Positions 53,260-60,674 of a stretch of 64,000 nt of DNA are shown piece after piece. Source of the stretch: Pseudopontixanthobacter vadosimaris (GTDB taxonomy: Bacteria > Pseudomonadota > Alphaproteobacteria > Sphingomonadales > Sphingomonadaceae). Position 1 is the stretch's first letter; the number at the start of each line of letters is the position of its first letter. Both the position numbers and the translations under genes were made by a program. The DNA lies in assembly GCF_012979275.1 (NCBI RefSeq), contig NZ_JABASZ010000032.1:1-64000 (forward strand), in the 5' to 3' direction. Under the pieces are notes generated by a model. It was given only the letters and a program-made list of their open reading frames with translations, had not been told where the DNA came from and ran no database searches.

Positions 53260-53852
53260 TCCTATTCTCCGGTTTCGTCGAAACCGGCGAGGCGCGGGAC
53301 GCGCTTTCCGCATCCCTTTTCCTTTCGCCCTGCCGGCTTCAACCGGCAGGCCAAGATGACGTCTTCTTTGGCGGCCCGCAGCTGTCAGCGCAGGGTCCGC
53401 GCTTCCTTCCAAGGCGTTGTGACGCCGCCCCAGACCGCTGGCGGTCGCACCCAAGGAGGTTTGCCAGACCGACGTGCGAGACAGGGTCGAGCTATCCCTG
53501 GCAGGACCCTGTGGGTCCGAACAGGCGTAGCAAAAAGGTTCGCGCCATTAGGTGCATACCTTTTTGCGGTATTGCGCATAAAAAAACGAGAACGCCGAAA
53601 GTTCGTGCGTTCGTTCGGAATAGCAGATTTACAGATCTTTCGACAATTTCCCTGGAATTGGCCGTTCGGCGTTCCGACGGGAAACGCCCTTTTCCGTCGG
53701 ATTGGAAAAAGGGTTCCGATCTGAAGGAAAGGTCTGGAATTCGACGGACTGGGCTAGGTCGGGTCTATCAGCCGTACGCCTGCGCAGGCGTGTTCGAAAA
53801 AAAATTCTCGACCCGTTTGGGTTGCTCAAAATCTCATCCTACAAGCTGGTCG
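53260..53852. promoter_or_regulatory. 593-bp intergenic region with several inverted repeats
   Basis: No convincing gene; frames that cross it are extensions of neighbours. It contains GCAAAAAGGT paired with ACCTTTTTGC (about 53530-53569), GAACGCCGAA paired with TTCGGCGTTC (about 53590 and 53668), and CCCTTTTCC near GGAAAAAGGG (53689-53715). It divides divergent operons, so it must carry two promoters, but the amount of symmetry is more than promoters need and recalls plasmid origins or centromere-like sites. Confidence 0.5.
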
Positions 53853-55748
53853 ATGGAGAACACACCACTAGACGAGCTGCTCGCCGATGCGCTGGAACTT
53901 TGCGCCAAGGACTTCCCGCGAGCCAAGCAGAAACTCGATGCCTTCAACGCGGCATTCGAGCGATTTCTCGAGCGCGACGAGCATGGCAATCTGACGCGCG
54001 CAGCCCATGATGCGAGGCAGTATCTGCGCAGCGATCTGCTCGACATGCGGCCCTATCAGAGAGCAAAAAAGGAAGTCGAAAAGCAGTGCCGCAAAGCCAA
54101 GGCGAAGGCCGAAACCGCTATTGCGCAGGCGCTGGCGGCATACGTCGTCTACAAGCAATGGGATATCGAGGCGGAGCTGCTCAACGACAAGGATGATGGC
54201 ACCAAGATGGTGCCCAAAAGCCGGGAAGATCATACCCGGGATGGCATCGCACGCATCGCCGAACCGTTCGTCCAGGCTATGATCGCACGCGGTGTAACCC
54301 CCGCTGCAATTTCCCGGCGCAGGGCCAGCGAGGCCGACGTGATCGCCCAACTCATCCAGTCAGCGCACGAAGATCCGAAGTATGAGGATCCCAACAATCC
54401 GTGGGTTGCGATGTACCGTTCCGGCCACATCGATGCCTACCGCACCGGGGTCACCGAAGACGAAGCGAGGCTCCTCGATGTCGCCGTTACGCTGCGCGAG
54501 GAGGAGGCGGCCGAGGCCTTGGAAAAAGCGCGCGCATTTCTCCCGGCGGGAGTGTCCGTCAGCACCGGCGTCGCGCTGGGCGCGGCGCGCATCATGCAGG
54601 CTGCGGGCACACTCTCGGATGGCCTCGCACAAGCCTACGCCGACGCCCACAATCTCGTCCGTGACAAGGATGCCGAGCAGCTGGGGATAGTGCTAGGGAT
54701 CGACAACGAGGCAGGCTTGATCAAGCTGCAGGTGCTCCTCAATTTCCTGCGCGTGCAATCGGTATCGACCTATCCCGAACTGCCGACCTGGGTCGAAATC
54801 GATGTCATGCGGCGTGTCATCGATACTCAGAACGCGCACGTGAAGCCCGCCACTGAATGGGTCGGAAAGGTCACCGAAAAGCTAGGCAATCTGGCCGAAG
54901 TGTTCGGCAACCGCCTGTCCAGCGAGGACGCTTTCTACGCGCTGCTGAGCGCTGCTATGCATTCCAGCTTCACCTATCGGCACTTCGAGAACGAGGCCGA
55001 CATCCGCGCCTCGAAGGACGCCGAACTGGTTCGGCTGCGGCTCATGCGCGGAGCCGTACTGGAAGGACGAACCTTCAAGATCGATGGCGTCGGATATCCG
55101 GTCTGCGAGGGCGAAGAAGGTTACGACGAGTTAGAGGCAGAGATCTACCAGGCCCTCGTTCGCGACGAAAAGGATGGCCCTCAAGACGAGCCCAACAGCA
55201 TTCGATCAGCGGATGAAACCCAGGGATATTCCACTTCGAACCAGCAGGATGCGCGTTTGAATTCTGCGTTGGCGCCCATCGAACCGGGGTTGAAAAGCAT
55301 AGGCGTTGCTGCGCCTGAGTCCGATCCCGTTTATCTCGAAAGCCGTGAATACGATGATGAAGGCGAGGAAGTGGATTTCTACGCCATCGCGGCGCGTGAC
55401 GATGACGATGACGATGACGATCATCACCCCGAAGATGGCAGCGAGAATGTCGATCTCGCGCGGCGGTCGACCGCCTCATTAGAGCGGCGCGCCTACGGCC
55501 AGGAGCAGCCGTCCAGCCCCGCGTCGGCGTCCCCGACAGCCGTCGATAGCGACGACCACGGATCGGCAAAACTCGCTGAACAGGTGCCCAAGCCGGTCGA
55601 AGAAAATCAATCTTCCAGATCGGCAGGTGAGTCCGTTGACGGTCACGAGCCGGCGGGCAGCGACAAAGGACAGGCCTCTAGTCACGGTGTCGCAAATCGC
55701 GCCCTGCCTCTGTTTGAAGAAGGGATAATGGAGTGGGAAGATGACTAG
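53853..55748 (+). CDS. 631-residue protein of unknown function with acidic tail
   Basis: Starts at ATG 53853 (MENTPLDELLADALELCAKDF). Residues 1-450 are mostly helical with many charged residues (RAKKEVEKQCRKAKAKAETAI, REEEAAEALEKARAFLP). No catalytic motif is recognised. The C-terminal ~190 residues are low-complexity, with eight consecutive Asp near residue 516, and end in LPLFEEGIMEWEDD. It is first in a three-gene operon; the next gene overlaps by 8 bp. Long upstream frame extension to 53511 is in the repeat-rich region and is rejected. Confidence 0.65.
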   Translation: MENTPLDELLADALELCAKDFPRAKQKLDAFNAAFERFLERDEHGNLTRAAHDARQYLRSDLLDMRPYQRAKKEVEKQCRKAKAKAETAIAQALAAYVVYKQWDIEAELLNDKDDGTKMVPKSREDHTRDGIARIAEPFVQAMIARGVTPAAISRRRASEADVIAQLIQSAHEDPKYEDPNNPWVAMYRSGHIDAYRTGVTEDEARLLDVAVTLREEEAAEALEKARAFLPAGVSVSTGVALGAARIMQAAGTLSDGLAQAYADAHNLVRDKDAEQLGIVLGIDNEAGLIKLQVLLNFLRVQSVSTYPELPTWVEIDVMRRVIDTQNAHVKPATEWVGKVTEKLGNLAEVFGNRLSSEDAFYALLSAAMHSSFTYRHFENEADIRASKDAELVRLRLMRGAVLEGRTFKIDGVGYPVCEGEEGYDELEAEIYQALVRDEKDGPQDEPNSIRSADETQGYSTSNQQDARLNSALAPIEPGLKSIGVAAPESDPVYLESREYDDEGEEVDFYAIAARDDDDDDDDHHPEDGSENVDLARRSTASLERRAYGQEQPSSPASASPTAVDSDDHGSAKLAEQVPKPVEENQSSRSAGESVDGHEPAGSDKGQASSHGVANRALPLFEEGIMEWEDD

Positions 55749-56466
55749 CGAGATCACGACATTTGATCCTGCCGCGGCCTTGCTGCGCGAGAAACTTGCT
55801 CAAAAGTGGCGGTCCAATTCGCCTGTTCTGGTGATGGAAGACGCGCCCGAAAGCACGCTTGCCAGCACGATCATCCTGGCCAAGCGCTACGGTGGCACCG
55901 GCACCAGTACGCTCGCGCTCGTTCTCGAATTCCTGATGCGGCAAGAGGCGCTCATCATTGAGGTGGGCGGCAATCGCTGTCCCATGTTCCGGGGGCGCGG
56001 CGACGATTTGCACGCACACTTTCCGATGTCCGATGGCAATCGGATCAACGAAGCGATGGATTTGAGGCTGGCGCATCCCGGCCGTGTCGCGATCCTCGAA
56101 TTCGAGCCGGCTTTATATACCGAAACGCTGCGCATCGCGAAGAACATGATCTCTCTTGACGCAGGTCTGGTCCCGACAATCTTTTACGTTTCCGCGCGCC
56201 ACGAAGCCGATCCCCTTTATGCGAAGAACGCGCTCGCGAGTAAGATCGATCAGACTTTCATCTGTCAGGAGGCGGTTCAAAACCCCGCGGCCCAAGGTGC
56301 GGACAAGCTCGTGCTACCCTGGCTCGACAGATCGATCATGGAGATCTTGTGGGCTGGCGCGGGTGACCTTCAGACTGCTCTCGAACAATGTCGGGGGAGT
56401 TGGACGCTCCAGGAAACCCGCCTCAACCTCGAACAATTCTACACGACGCTGATGGCTGACCGATGA
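55741..56466 (+). CDS. ParA-like P-loop protein with degenerate Walker A
   Basis: A 241-residue protein. KRYGGTGTST (residues 48-57) after strand STIILA has the deviant-Walker layout of ParA/MinD (lysine, then GGxGxST), but the P-loop Lys is Thr, so normal ATP hydrolysis is doubtful. Later segments (ALIIEVGG, VAILEFEP, LVPTIFYVSARHE) follow the ParA fold order, and the protein resembles StbB-type plasmid-stability proteins. It overlaps both neighbours (8 bp and 4 bp), so the three proteins are likely made together. Confidence 0.6.
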   Translation: MTSEITTFDPAAALLREKLAQKWRSNSPVLVMEDAPESTLASTIILAKRYGGTGTSTLALVLEFLMRQEALIIEVGGNRCPMFRGRGDDLHAHFPMSDGNRINEAMDLRLAHPGRVAILEFEPALYTETLRIAKNMISLDAGLVPTIFYVSARHEADPLYAKNALASKIDQTFICQEAVQNPAAQGADKLVLPWLDRSIMEILWAGAGDLQTALEQCRGSWTLQETRLNLEQFYTTLMADR

Positions 56467-56957
56467 CCTACCTCGAGACACTCTGGAAGGACCTGTTCGG
56501 CAAGGACATTACGATCTTGGAAGAGAAGGTGATGATCGGTGTCAGCGAGCAGTTTGAACGCGATGCACCTGTCACCCTGCTTGCCGCAATCATCGTCCGC
56601 ATGCTGTTCCTGGTGCTCATCGAGCACAAGGCGAGCCCGTTCAAGATCCTGCGGAATTTCGGCCAGGCAATGGACGAGAACCGCCAATCCGTTTCGCGGA
56701 TCAACGAAACCTATGCGGACCTTCATGGCAAGATGGAGGCCGTCAAGATCGACATCGAGAATGCTCAGCATGCATTGCGGGAAATCCGAGAGTATGCGCA
56801 TGCGAAGGTCGGCTACAATTCATTCACCGGTTATTATTCTGTGCCTGTATCCGAGGTCGCTCAGATATCGAAACTTACGATAGCGGCGTTTATCTCAGCT
56901 TGCTTCGGCGCAGCATTTCTCGGATCCGTGATAGCCATGATGATTATGCTGGGTTGA
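56463..56957 (+). CDS. Membrane protein with coiled coil, partner of the ParA-like protein
   Basis: A 164-residue protein. A first hydrophobic segment (APVTLLAAIIVRMLFLVLIEH, about residues 35-56) is followed by a heptad-like helix (residues about 66-115, DENRQSVSRINETYADLHGKM). A C-terminal membrane helix follows (TIAAFISACFGAAFLGSVIAMMIML). The gene starts in the previous stop (ATGA). No family is recognised. It may anchor the other two products at the membrane. Confidence 0.6.
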   Translation: MTYLETLWKDLFGKDITILEEKVMIGVSEQFERDAPVTLLAAIIVRMLFLVLIEHKASPFKILRNFGQAMDENRQSVSRINETYADLHGKMEAVKIDIENAQHALREIREYAHAKVGYNSFTGYYSVPVSEVAQISKLTIAAFISACFGAAFLGSVIAMMIMLG

Positions 56958-57249
56958 TTTGCTTGGCCCGGCTTCTAGCGACTCCGGCGGAGCGCCCTCG
57001 GATTGGCGGGAAGGTTTCCACCCCCTTTCATGACCGTTTTCCAGCGCTCGATTTGGTCGCGTCTAGATGGAAGAAGCCTTCAGGAGACGGAGGCGCGTGG
57101 CGACGGCCGCTGCAGTCAATTGCGCCCTTGTATCACCGGGCTTATAGCTCCCAATTGTCATACCCGCGCGTAGGTTAATGTATAACGGGGCTGCTAGTTG
57201 CGACGTCATATGTGGTTGGCGGTAAGGCGCTCGTAACGATTCCTGTTGC
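56958..57249. other. 292-bp gap after the three-gene operon
   Basis: No supported gene. A 92-codon plus-strand frame from 56900 crosses it but begins inside the membrane-protein gene in another frame. I see no terminator hairpin. It presumably carries the promoter of the Rep-like gene. Confidence 0.35.
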
Positions 57250-58050
57250 ATGCGATCGTGCATGTCGAGATACGACAAGATGCAACCGGGCGTTCGATCG
57301 CTTCCGCGCGGATATCGTCTCCCCTGGACGAGCGCGCTGCAGCTCCTGCACGCCGAACGCTTCGCCCGGTCGCTCCAGCGGCCCATGACCCACGCAGTGA
57401 CCATCAACTTCACCCGACCCCTGAAACCGGGGATCAGCGCGCGCGACGTGTTCATCGAGATCCGCAACAAGGTCCAGCGTGCGTGGAATTACAGGCGCAG
57501 GAAAGGAGCTGTCAGCGATCCGCTCTACTACCTCGCCGTATTCGAGAACCCTCCTTTCGGTCGCCGGTTCGGAAGAGCGGTCTACGGCCCGCTGCATGTC
57601 CACTGGATGATCCATTGGTATGGCGTGCCGACCACGCTCATCGAACAGATCGCCAATCGGGTGCTGCGCAAATACAGCCAGGGCGTACCACGTGACGCGA
57701 TCGACATATCGTCGCTCTACAAGCCGGTCGGCTACGTGATGTACATGTGTAAGGGCATCGATCCGCCCTACGCGAAACACTATCACATTCAGCATAGGCC
57801 GCAGGGTTTTGTTCCCTTCAAGCGTATCTCCATTTCCAACCGCCTCGGGGATGCAGCTATGAAGAAATACGCCCAGCTTCACGGTGTCCATCCGTTTACG
57901 GTGGCCAACAGCAAGCGCACCAACAACGCCTGGAAGTTCACTGGGAAGCGCCGGCGCAATAGGATGAAACGCCAACGGCCATGGAAAGGCCGGACCTACA
58001 TGTCGGTCAATGCTGTGAATCGGTCCTCACCCCAGCCTCCGACACCCTGA
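57250..58050 (+). CDS. HUH (rolling-circle Rep/relaxase)-like protein
   Basis: A 266-residue protein. GPLHVHWMIHWYG contains the His-hydrophobic-His motif (His116, His118) of HUH endonucleases. About 45 residues later GYVMYMCKGID (Tyr162, Tyr165, Lys168) has the spacing of the catalytic Tyr motif (YxxYxxK). A strand TINFTRP (about 51-57) would be motif 1. The C-terminus is very basic (FTGKRRRNRMKRQRPWKGR). The protein may nick single-stranded origins or be a related orphan. The start may be further in, at the ATG of MTHAVTINF (residue 46). Confidence 0.55.
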   Translation: MRSCMSRYDKMQPGVRSLPRGYRLPWTSALQLLHAERFARSLQRPMTHAVTINFTRPLKPGISARDVFIEIRNKVQRAWNYRRRKGAVSDPLYYLAVFENPPFGRRFGRAVYGPLHVHWMIHWYGVPTTLIEQIANRVLRKYSQGVPRDAIDISSLYKPVGYVMYMCKGIDPPYAKHYHIQHRPQGFVPFKRISISNRLGDAAMKKYAQLHGVHPFTVANSKRTNNAWKFTGKRRRNRMKRQRPWKGRTYMSVNAVNRSSPQPPTP

Positions 58051-58146
58051 TCGCATCACAAAAAATCATCCTCATCCATGTGCGGCTTCTGGCGCGGGCC
58101 GTCGAGGCAAGGTCTTGCGGCAGTATCAGCCGCGTCCAAAAAATAT

Positions 58147-58710
58147 CTAGGTACGGTCGGCCTTGGAAATTTCCAAGCCTATCGCTGCCAAGCGGGCAAG
58201 CTCGGGATGGACAAAGCGGAATACGGGGTCAGCTACCTCCCCCGCCCCGACCGGCTTTCCCGAATCAATCCGCTCGAGCAACCGGCCGGAAATGCTCTGC
58301 GATCGCTCGATCCGCGATAGCTGCGAAACACTCAGGCCCGTCTTTCTGGCCAGTTCATCAAGAGTGAGCTCCTCTTTCTGGCGGCCGGCGCGCAGTGCGG
58401 ACCCGAGATCCTGGCGACGCTCAGGAGCGTAGAGGCGCGCTGGACGCTCGCTCGGTCCGTCGTGAGCGAGTTCGTGCCATTCCAGATCCAATACGTCCAT
58501 GATCCTGTAGAGCGCATCATAGGACGGCCAGCGGTGCCCATTTTCGATGCGCGATAGACTCTCGCGCCGGATGCCGGCGATGTTGGCCAATCCCTGCTGA
58601 CTGAGCCCGCCGCCGCCTTCATATGCCTTCCGGCGCATGCGAATGAACTCGCCGAGGTCGTCTCGAAGGGCGCAGAAGCCATCGGGAAGCAGCATGCGAA
58701 GTTTTTTCAT
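58147..58710 (-). CDS. Transcriptional regulator with two XRE-type HTH domains
   Basis: A 187-residue protein. The first HTH (about residues 18-70: LGEFIRMRRKAYEG, LSQQGLANIAGIRRESLSRIENGHRWPS) is followed by a second (about 95-145: LGSALRAGRQKEELTLDELARKTGLSVSQLSRIERSQS). Double-XRE repressors often bind direct half-sites. The start MKKLRML at 58710 is preferred; ATG 58743 would add 11 residues. It is divergent from the 273-residue gene, and a palindrome in the gap may be its operator. Confidence 0.8.
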   Translation of the reverse strand: MKKLRMLLPDGFCALRDDLGEFIRMRRKAYEGGGGLSQQGLANIAGIRRESLSRIENGHRWPSYDALYRIMDVLDLEWHELAHDGPSERPARLYAPERRQDLGSALRAGRQKEELTLDELARKTGLSVSQLSRIERSQSISGRLLERIDSGKPVGAGEVADPVFRFVHPELARLAAIGLEISKADRT

Positions 58711-58720
58711 CGGGCCGCCG

Positions 58721-58736
58721 AACGTTATGTGACGTT
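58721..58736. promoter_or_regulatory. Palindrome upstream of the double-HTH regulator
   Basis: AACGTTATGTGACGTT: arms AACGT and ACGTT are perfect inverted repeats. It lies just before the regulator's start and about 90 bp before the divergent gene's, a typical place for an autoregulatory operator. Confidence 0.4.
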
Positions 58737-58811
58737 TTTGCATATTGGAGGTTGGGCAGTTCTACAAGCCATATCATGGACCATGAAATGCAAGGAGGAA
58801 GCACGCTTCAG

Positions 58812-59633
58812 ATGAATTGTGTCAGACGCAAAGCATTCTCGCACCTGCTTCAATCTGCCCTCGACGACGCGAGCGCCGGTATCCCGGACACCCCGATCAT
58901 TTGGGTCGACGACACGTGCCTCACTTTCGTTTCGGATGTCTGGACCTCGGCGCTGACGCGAGACATCTTGAAGGTGACGTGGCAGTCGAATCTGATTGTC
59001 GAGGGTGTTCTTGCGGACGGCCTGATCGCGCCTACAGCGGCTTCGGCTGCTTCGGTCATCGAACAGCAATTTGGTTCTTTCCTGCGGGTTCAATTCGATC
59101 GTTGGGCCTTGGCGTATGAACAGGAACTCGTGCGCAACGGCATTCCGTCGGATCTGCCCTACGACAGGATGCTGATCGACCGAACGCTCGTCGCGATGCT
59201 GGGTGACGACATGGAATTCGTAAATCGAGGAGCCATGTCTCTTTCGTGCAACAAGAAGGTCCAAGTCGGAGACGAACTGCCTTCCGTGCCGGTCGGTGCT
59301 AATAAAGGCATGGTGGTTTTCGCGCGACAGATCGGAACGACGCTTCCCGTCGTCGGGAGCTGGAAACCGCTCAGCAAAGATCCGCTTATCCTATTCGACG
59401 GCTCTTACGTCGTTTTCGACGGACCAATTCCTGAAACCAGAATTTTCACAGCCCCGGGTCTCCAGTTGAAGGAACTGATCGAAACAGGAGTGCCGAGCCT
59501 CGACAACAGGATAATCGTCAGCATCCATTCGGTCGGCGAACACGCGCACGGGTTCACGCTTTGGGACGAGGCATATTGCTACTACATTGAGTTAGAGGCG
59601 GATCTAATTCCCCTCGGTTCGGTCCTTCGGTAG
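58812..59633 (+). CDS. Hypothetical protein, divergent from the double-HTH regulator
   Basis: A 273-residue protein starting at ATG 58812 with AAGGAGG 13 bp upstream; ATG 58776 or TTG 58752 are alternative starts. No known motif. It is mildly acidic with mixed strand-helix character: TPIIWVDDTCLTFVSDVW, LFDGSYVVFDGPIPETRIF, RIIVSIHSVGEHAHGFTLWDEAYCYYIE. The divergent regulator suggests its expression is controlled. No signal peptide is seen. Confidence 0.6.
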   Translation: MNCVRRKAFSHLLQSALDDASAGIPDTPIIWVDDTCLTFVSDVWTSALTRDILKVTWQSNLIVEGVLADGLIAPTAASAASVIEQQFGSFLRVQFDRWALAYEQELVRNGIPSDLPYDRMLIDRTLVAMLGDDMEFVNRGAMSLSCNKKVQVGDELPSVPVGANKGMVVFARQIGTTLPVVGSWKPLSKDPLILFDGSYVVFDGPIPETRIFTAPGLQLKELIETGVPSLDNRIIVSIHSVGEHAHGFTLWDEAYCYYIELEADLIPLGSVLR

Positions 59634-59738
59634 ACAGTCAAGTTTAGACAAAGGACCGCGTCGCTAATCGTCAACACTCGACACGTTATTGGCGAGGCAA
59701 ACCGCCTGATTAACGCCGCATAAGTTTCCCGAGTCCGC

Positions 59739-60674
59739 TTAGCTCTCGGCCAAGGCGATCAGCCGGTCCGCCAGTTGCGTAATGCTTTTGCGCCAGGCCA
59801 GTCGGTCCAGCCACTCGGTGGGGATACCCTTTTCGCCAACCAGCGCGCCGATCAGCTGCCCGGTAATCGCCGCGGTGGTGTCGGCATCATCGCCCAGGTT
59901 CGCCGCACGCAGCACCACCTCGCGGAAATCGCCGCCCTGCCCCACGCACCATAGCGCTGCCTCAAGCGAGTGGACTACATAACCGCTGCTGCGGATCGCA
60001 TTGCGTGGTTTGCCTTTCCAGGAACCCCCGGCGATCGCGGCAATGGGCTCGGCCAGATCGAGGGTGCTGGCAGCCTGCATCGCATCTTCTGGCGACGCGC
60101 CGCCGATCGCCGCGTGGACGATCACGCTCCACGCTTCGCACGCATCGAGGCAGGCACGCGCGGCATGGGTAGTGGCGCTCTGTATCCGCGCCGCCTCCCG
60201 CATCGCCGTAACTCCGGTCGACAGCCCGTAGATTGCCACCGGAGCGAGGCGCATCAAAGAGCCGTTGCCGGCAGCGTCGGGGGCGCGCGACCCGGCAATC
60301 GGATCGCCGCTCTGCTCGAACCGCGCGAGCGCGGCGCGCGTCGTCATGCCAATGTCGAAGCAGGTGCCGGTCGGACTGTATTCGCCATCTCGCCACCAGC
60401 GCACGAACCGCTCCATCAGATCGACCGGATCGAGTGCGCCGCGCTCGGCGAGGCTTTCGGCGAGCGCCAAGGCCATGCTGGTGTCGTCGGTCCAGACACC
60501 AGGCGCGAGGCGAAATGGCCCGCCGCCAATCATGTCGGTCAGAGGCTCATAGCTGTCGCGCGGCTTGAATTCGAGGGTCGTGCCCACCGCGTCGCCCACT
60601 GCCAATCCCAGCAATGCGCCGCGCGCCCGATCTCTGATTTGTTTGTCGAGCATGGCTTTGCTCTCCTCGCTCAT
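59739..60674 (-). CDS. ADP-ribosylglycohydrolase (DraG-like)
   Basis: A 311-residue enzyme. The dinuclear-metal motifs are complete: TDDTSM (residues 62-67) after GPFRLAPGVW, and GDDADTTAAITGQLIGA near residue 266. The family hydrolyses ADP-ribose from modified proteins or DNA. The start MSEESK overlaps the stop of the tandem-AAA gene (ATGA), so the two proteins are translationally coupled. Coupling with a AAA ATPase, rather than a nitrogenase locus, argues against classical DraG. Confidence 0.9.
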   Translation of the reverse strand: MSEESKAMLDKQIRDRARGALLGLAVGDAVGTTLEFKPRDSYEPLTDMIGGGPFRLAPGVWTDDTSMALALAESLAERGALDPVDLMERFVRWWRDGEYSPTGTCFDIGMTTRAALARFEQSGDPIAGSRAPDAAGNGSLMRLAPVAIYGLSTGVTAMREAARIQSATTHAARACLDACEAWSVIVHAAIGGASPEDAMQAASTLDLAEPIAAIAGGSWKGKPRNAIRSSGYVVHSLEAALWCVGQGGDFREVVLRAANLGDDADTTAAITGQLIGALVGEKGIPTEWLDRLAWRKSITQLADRLIALAES

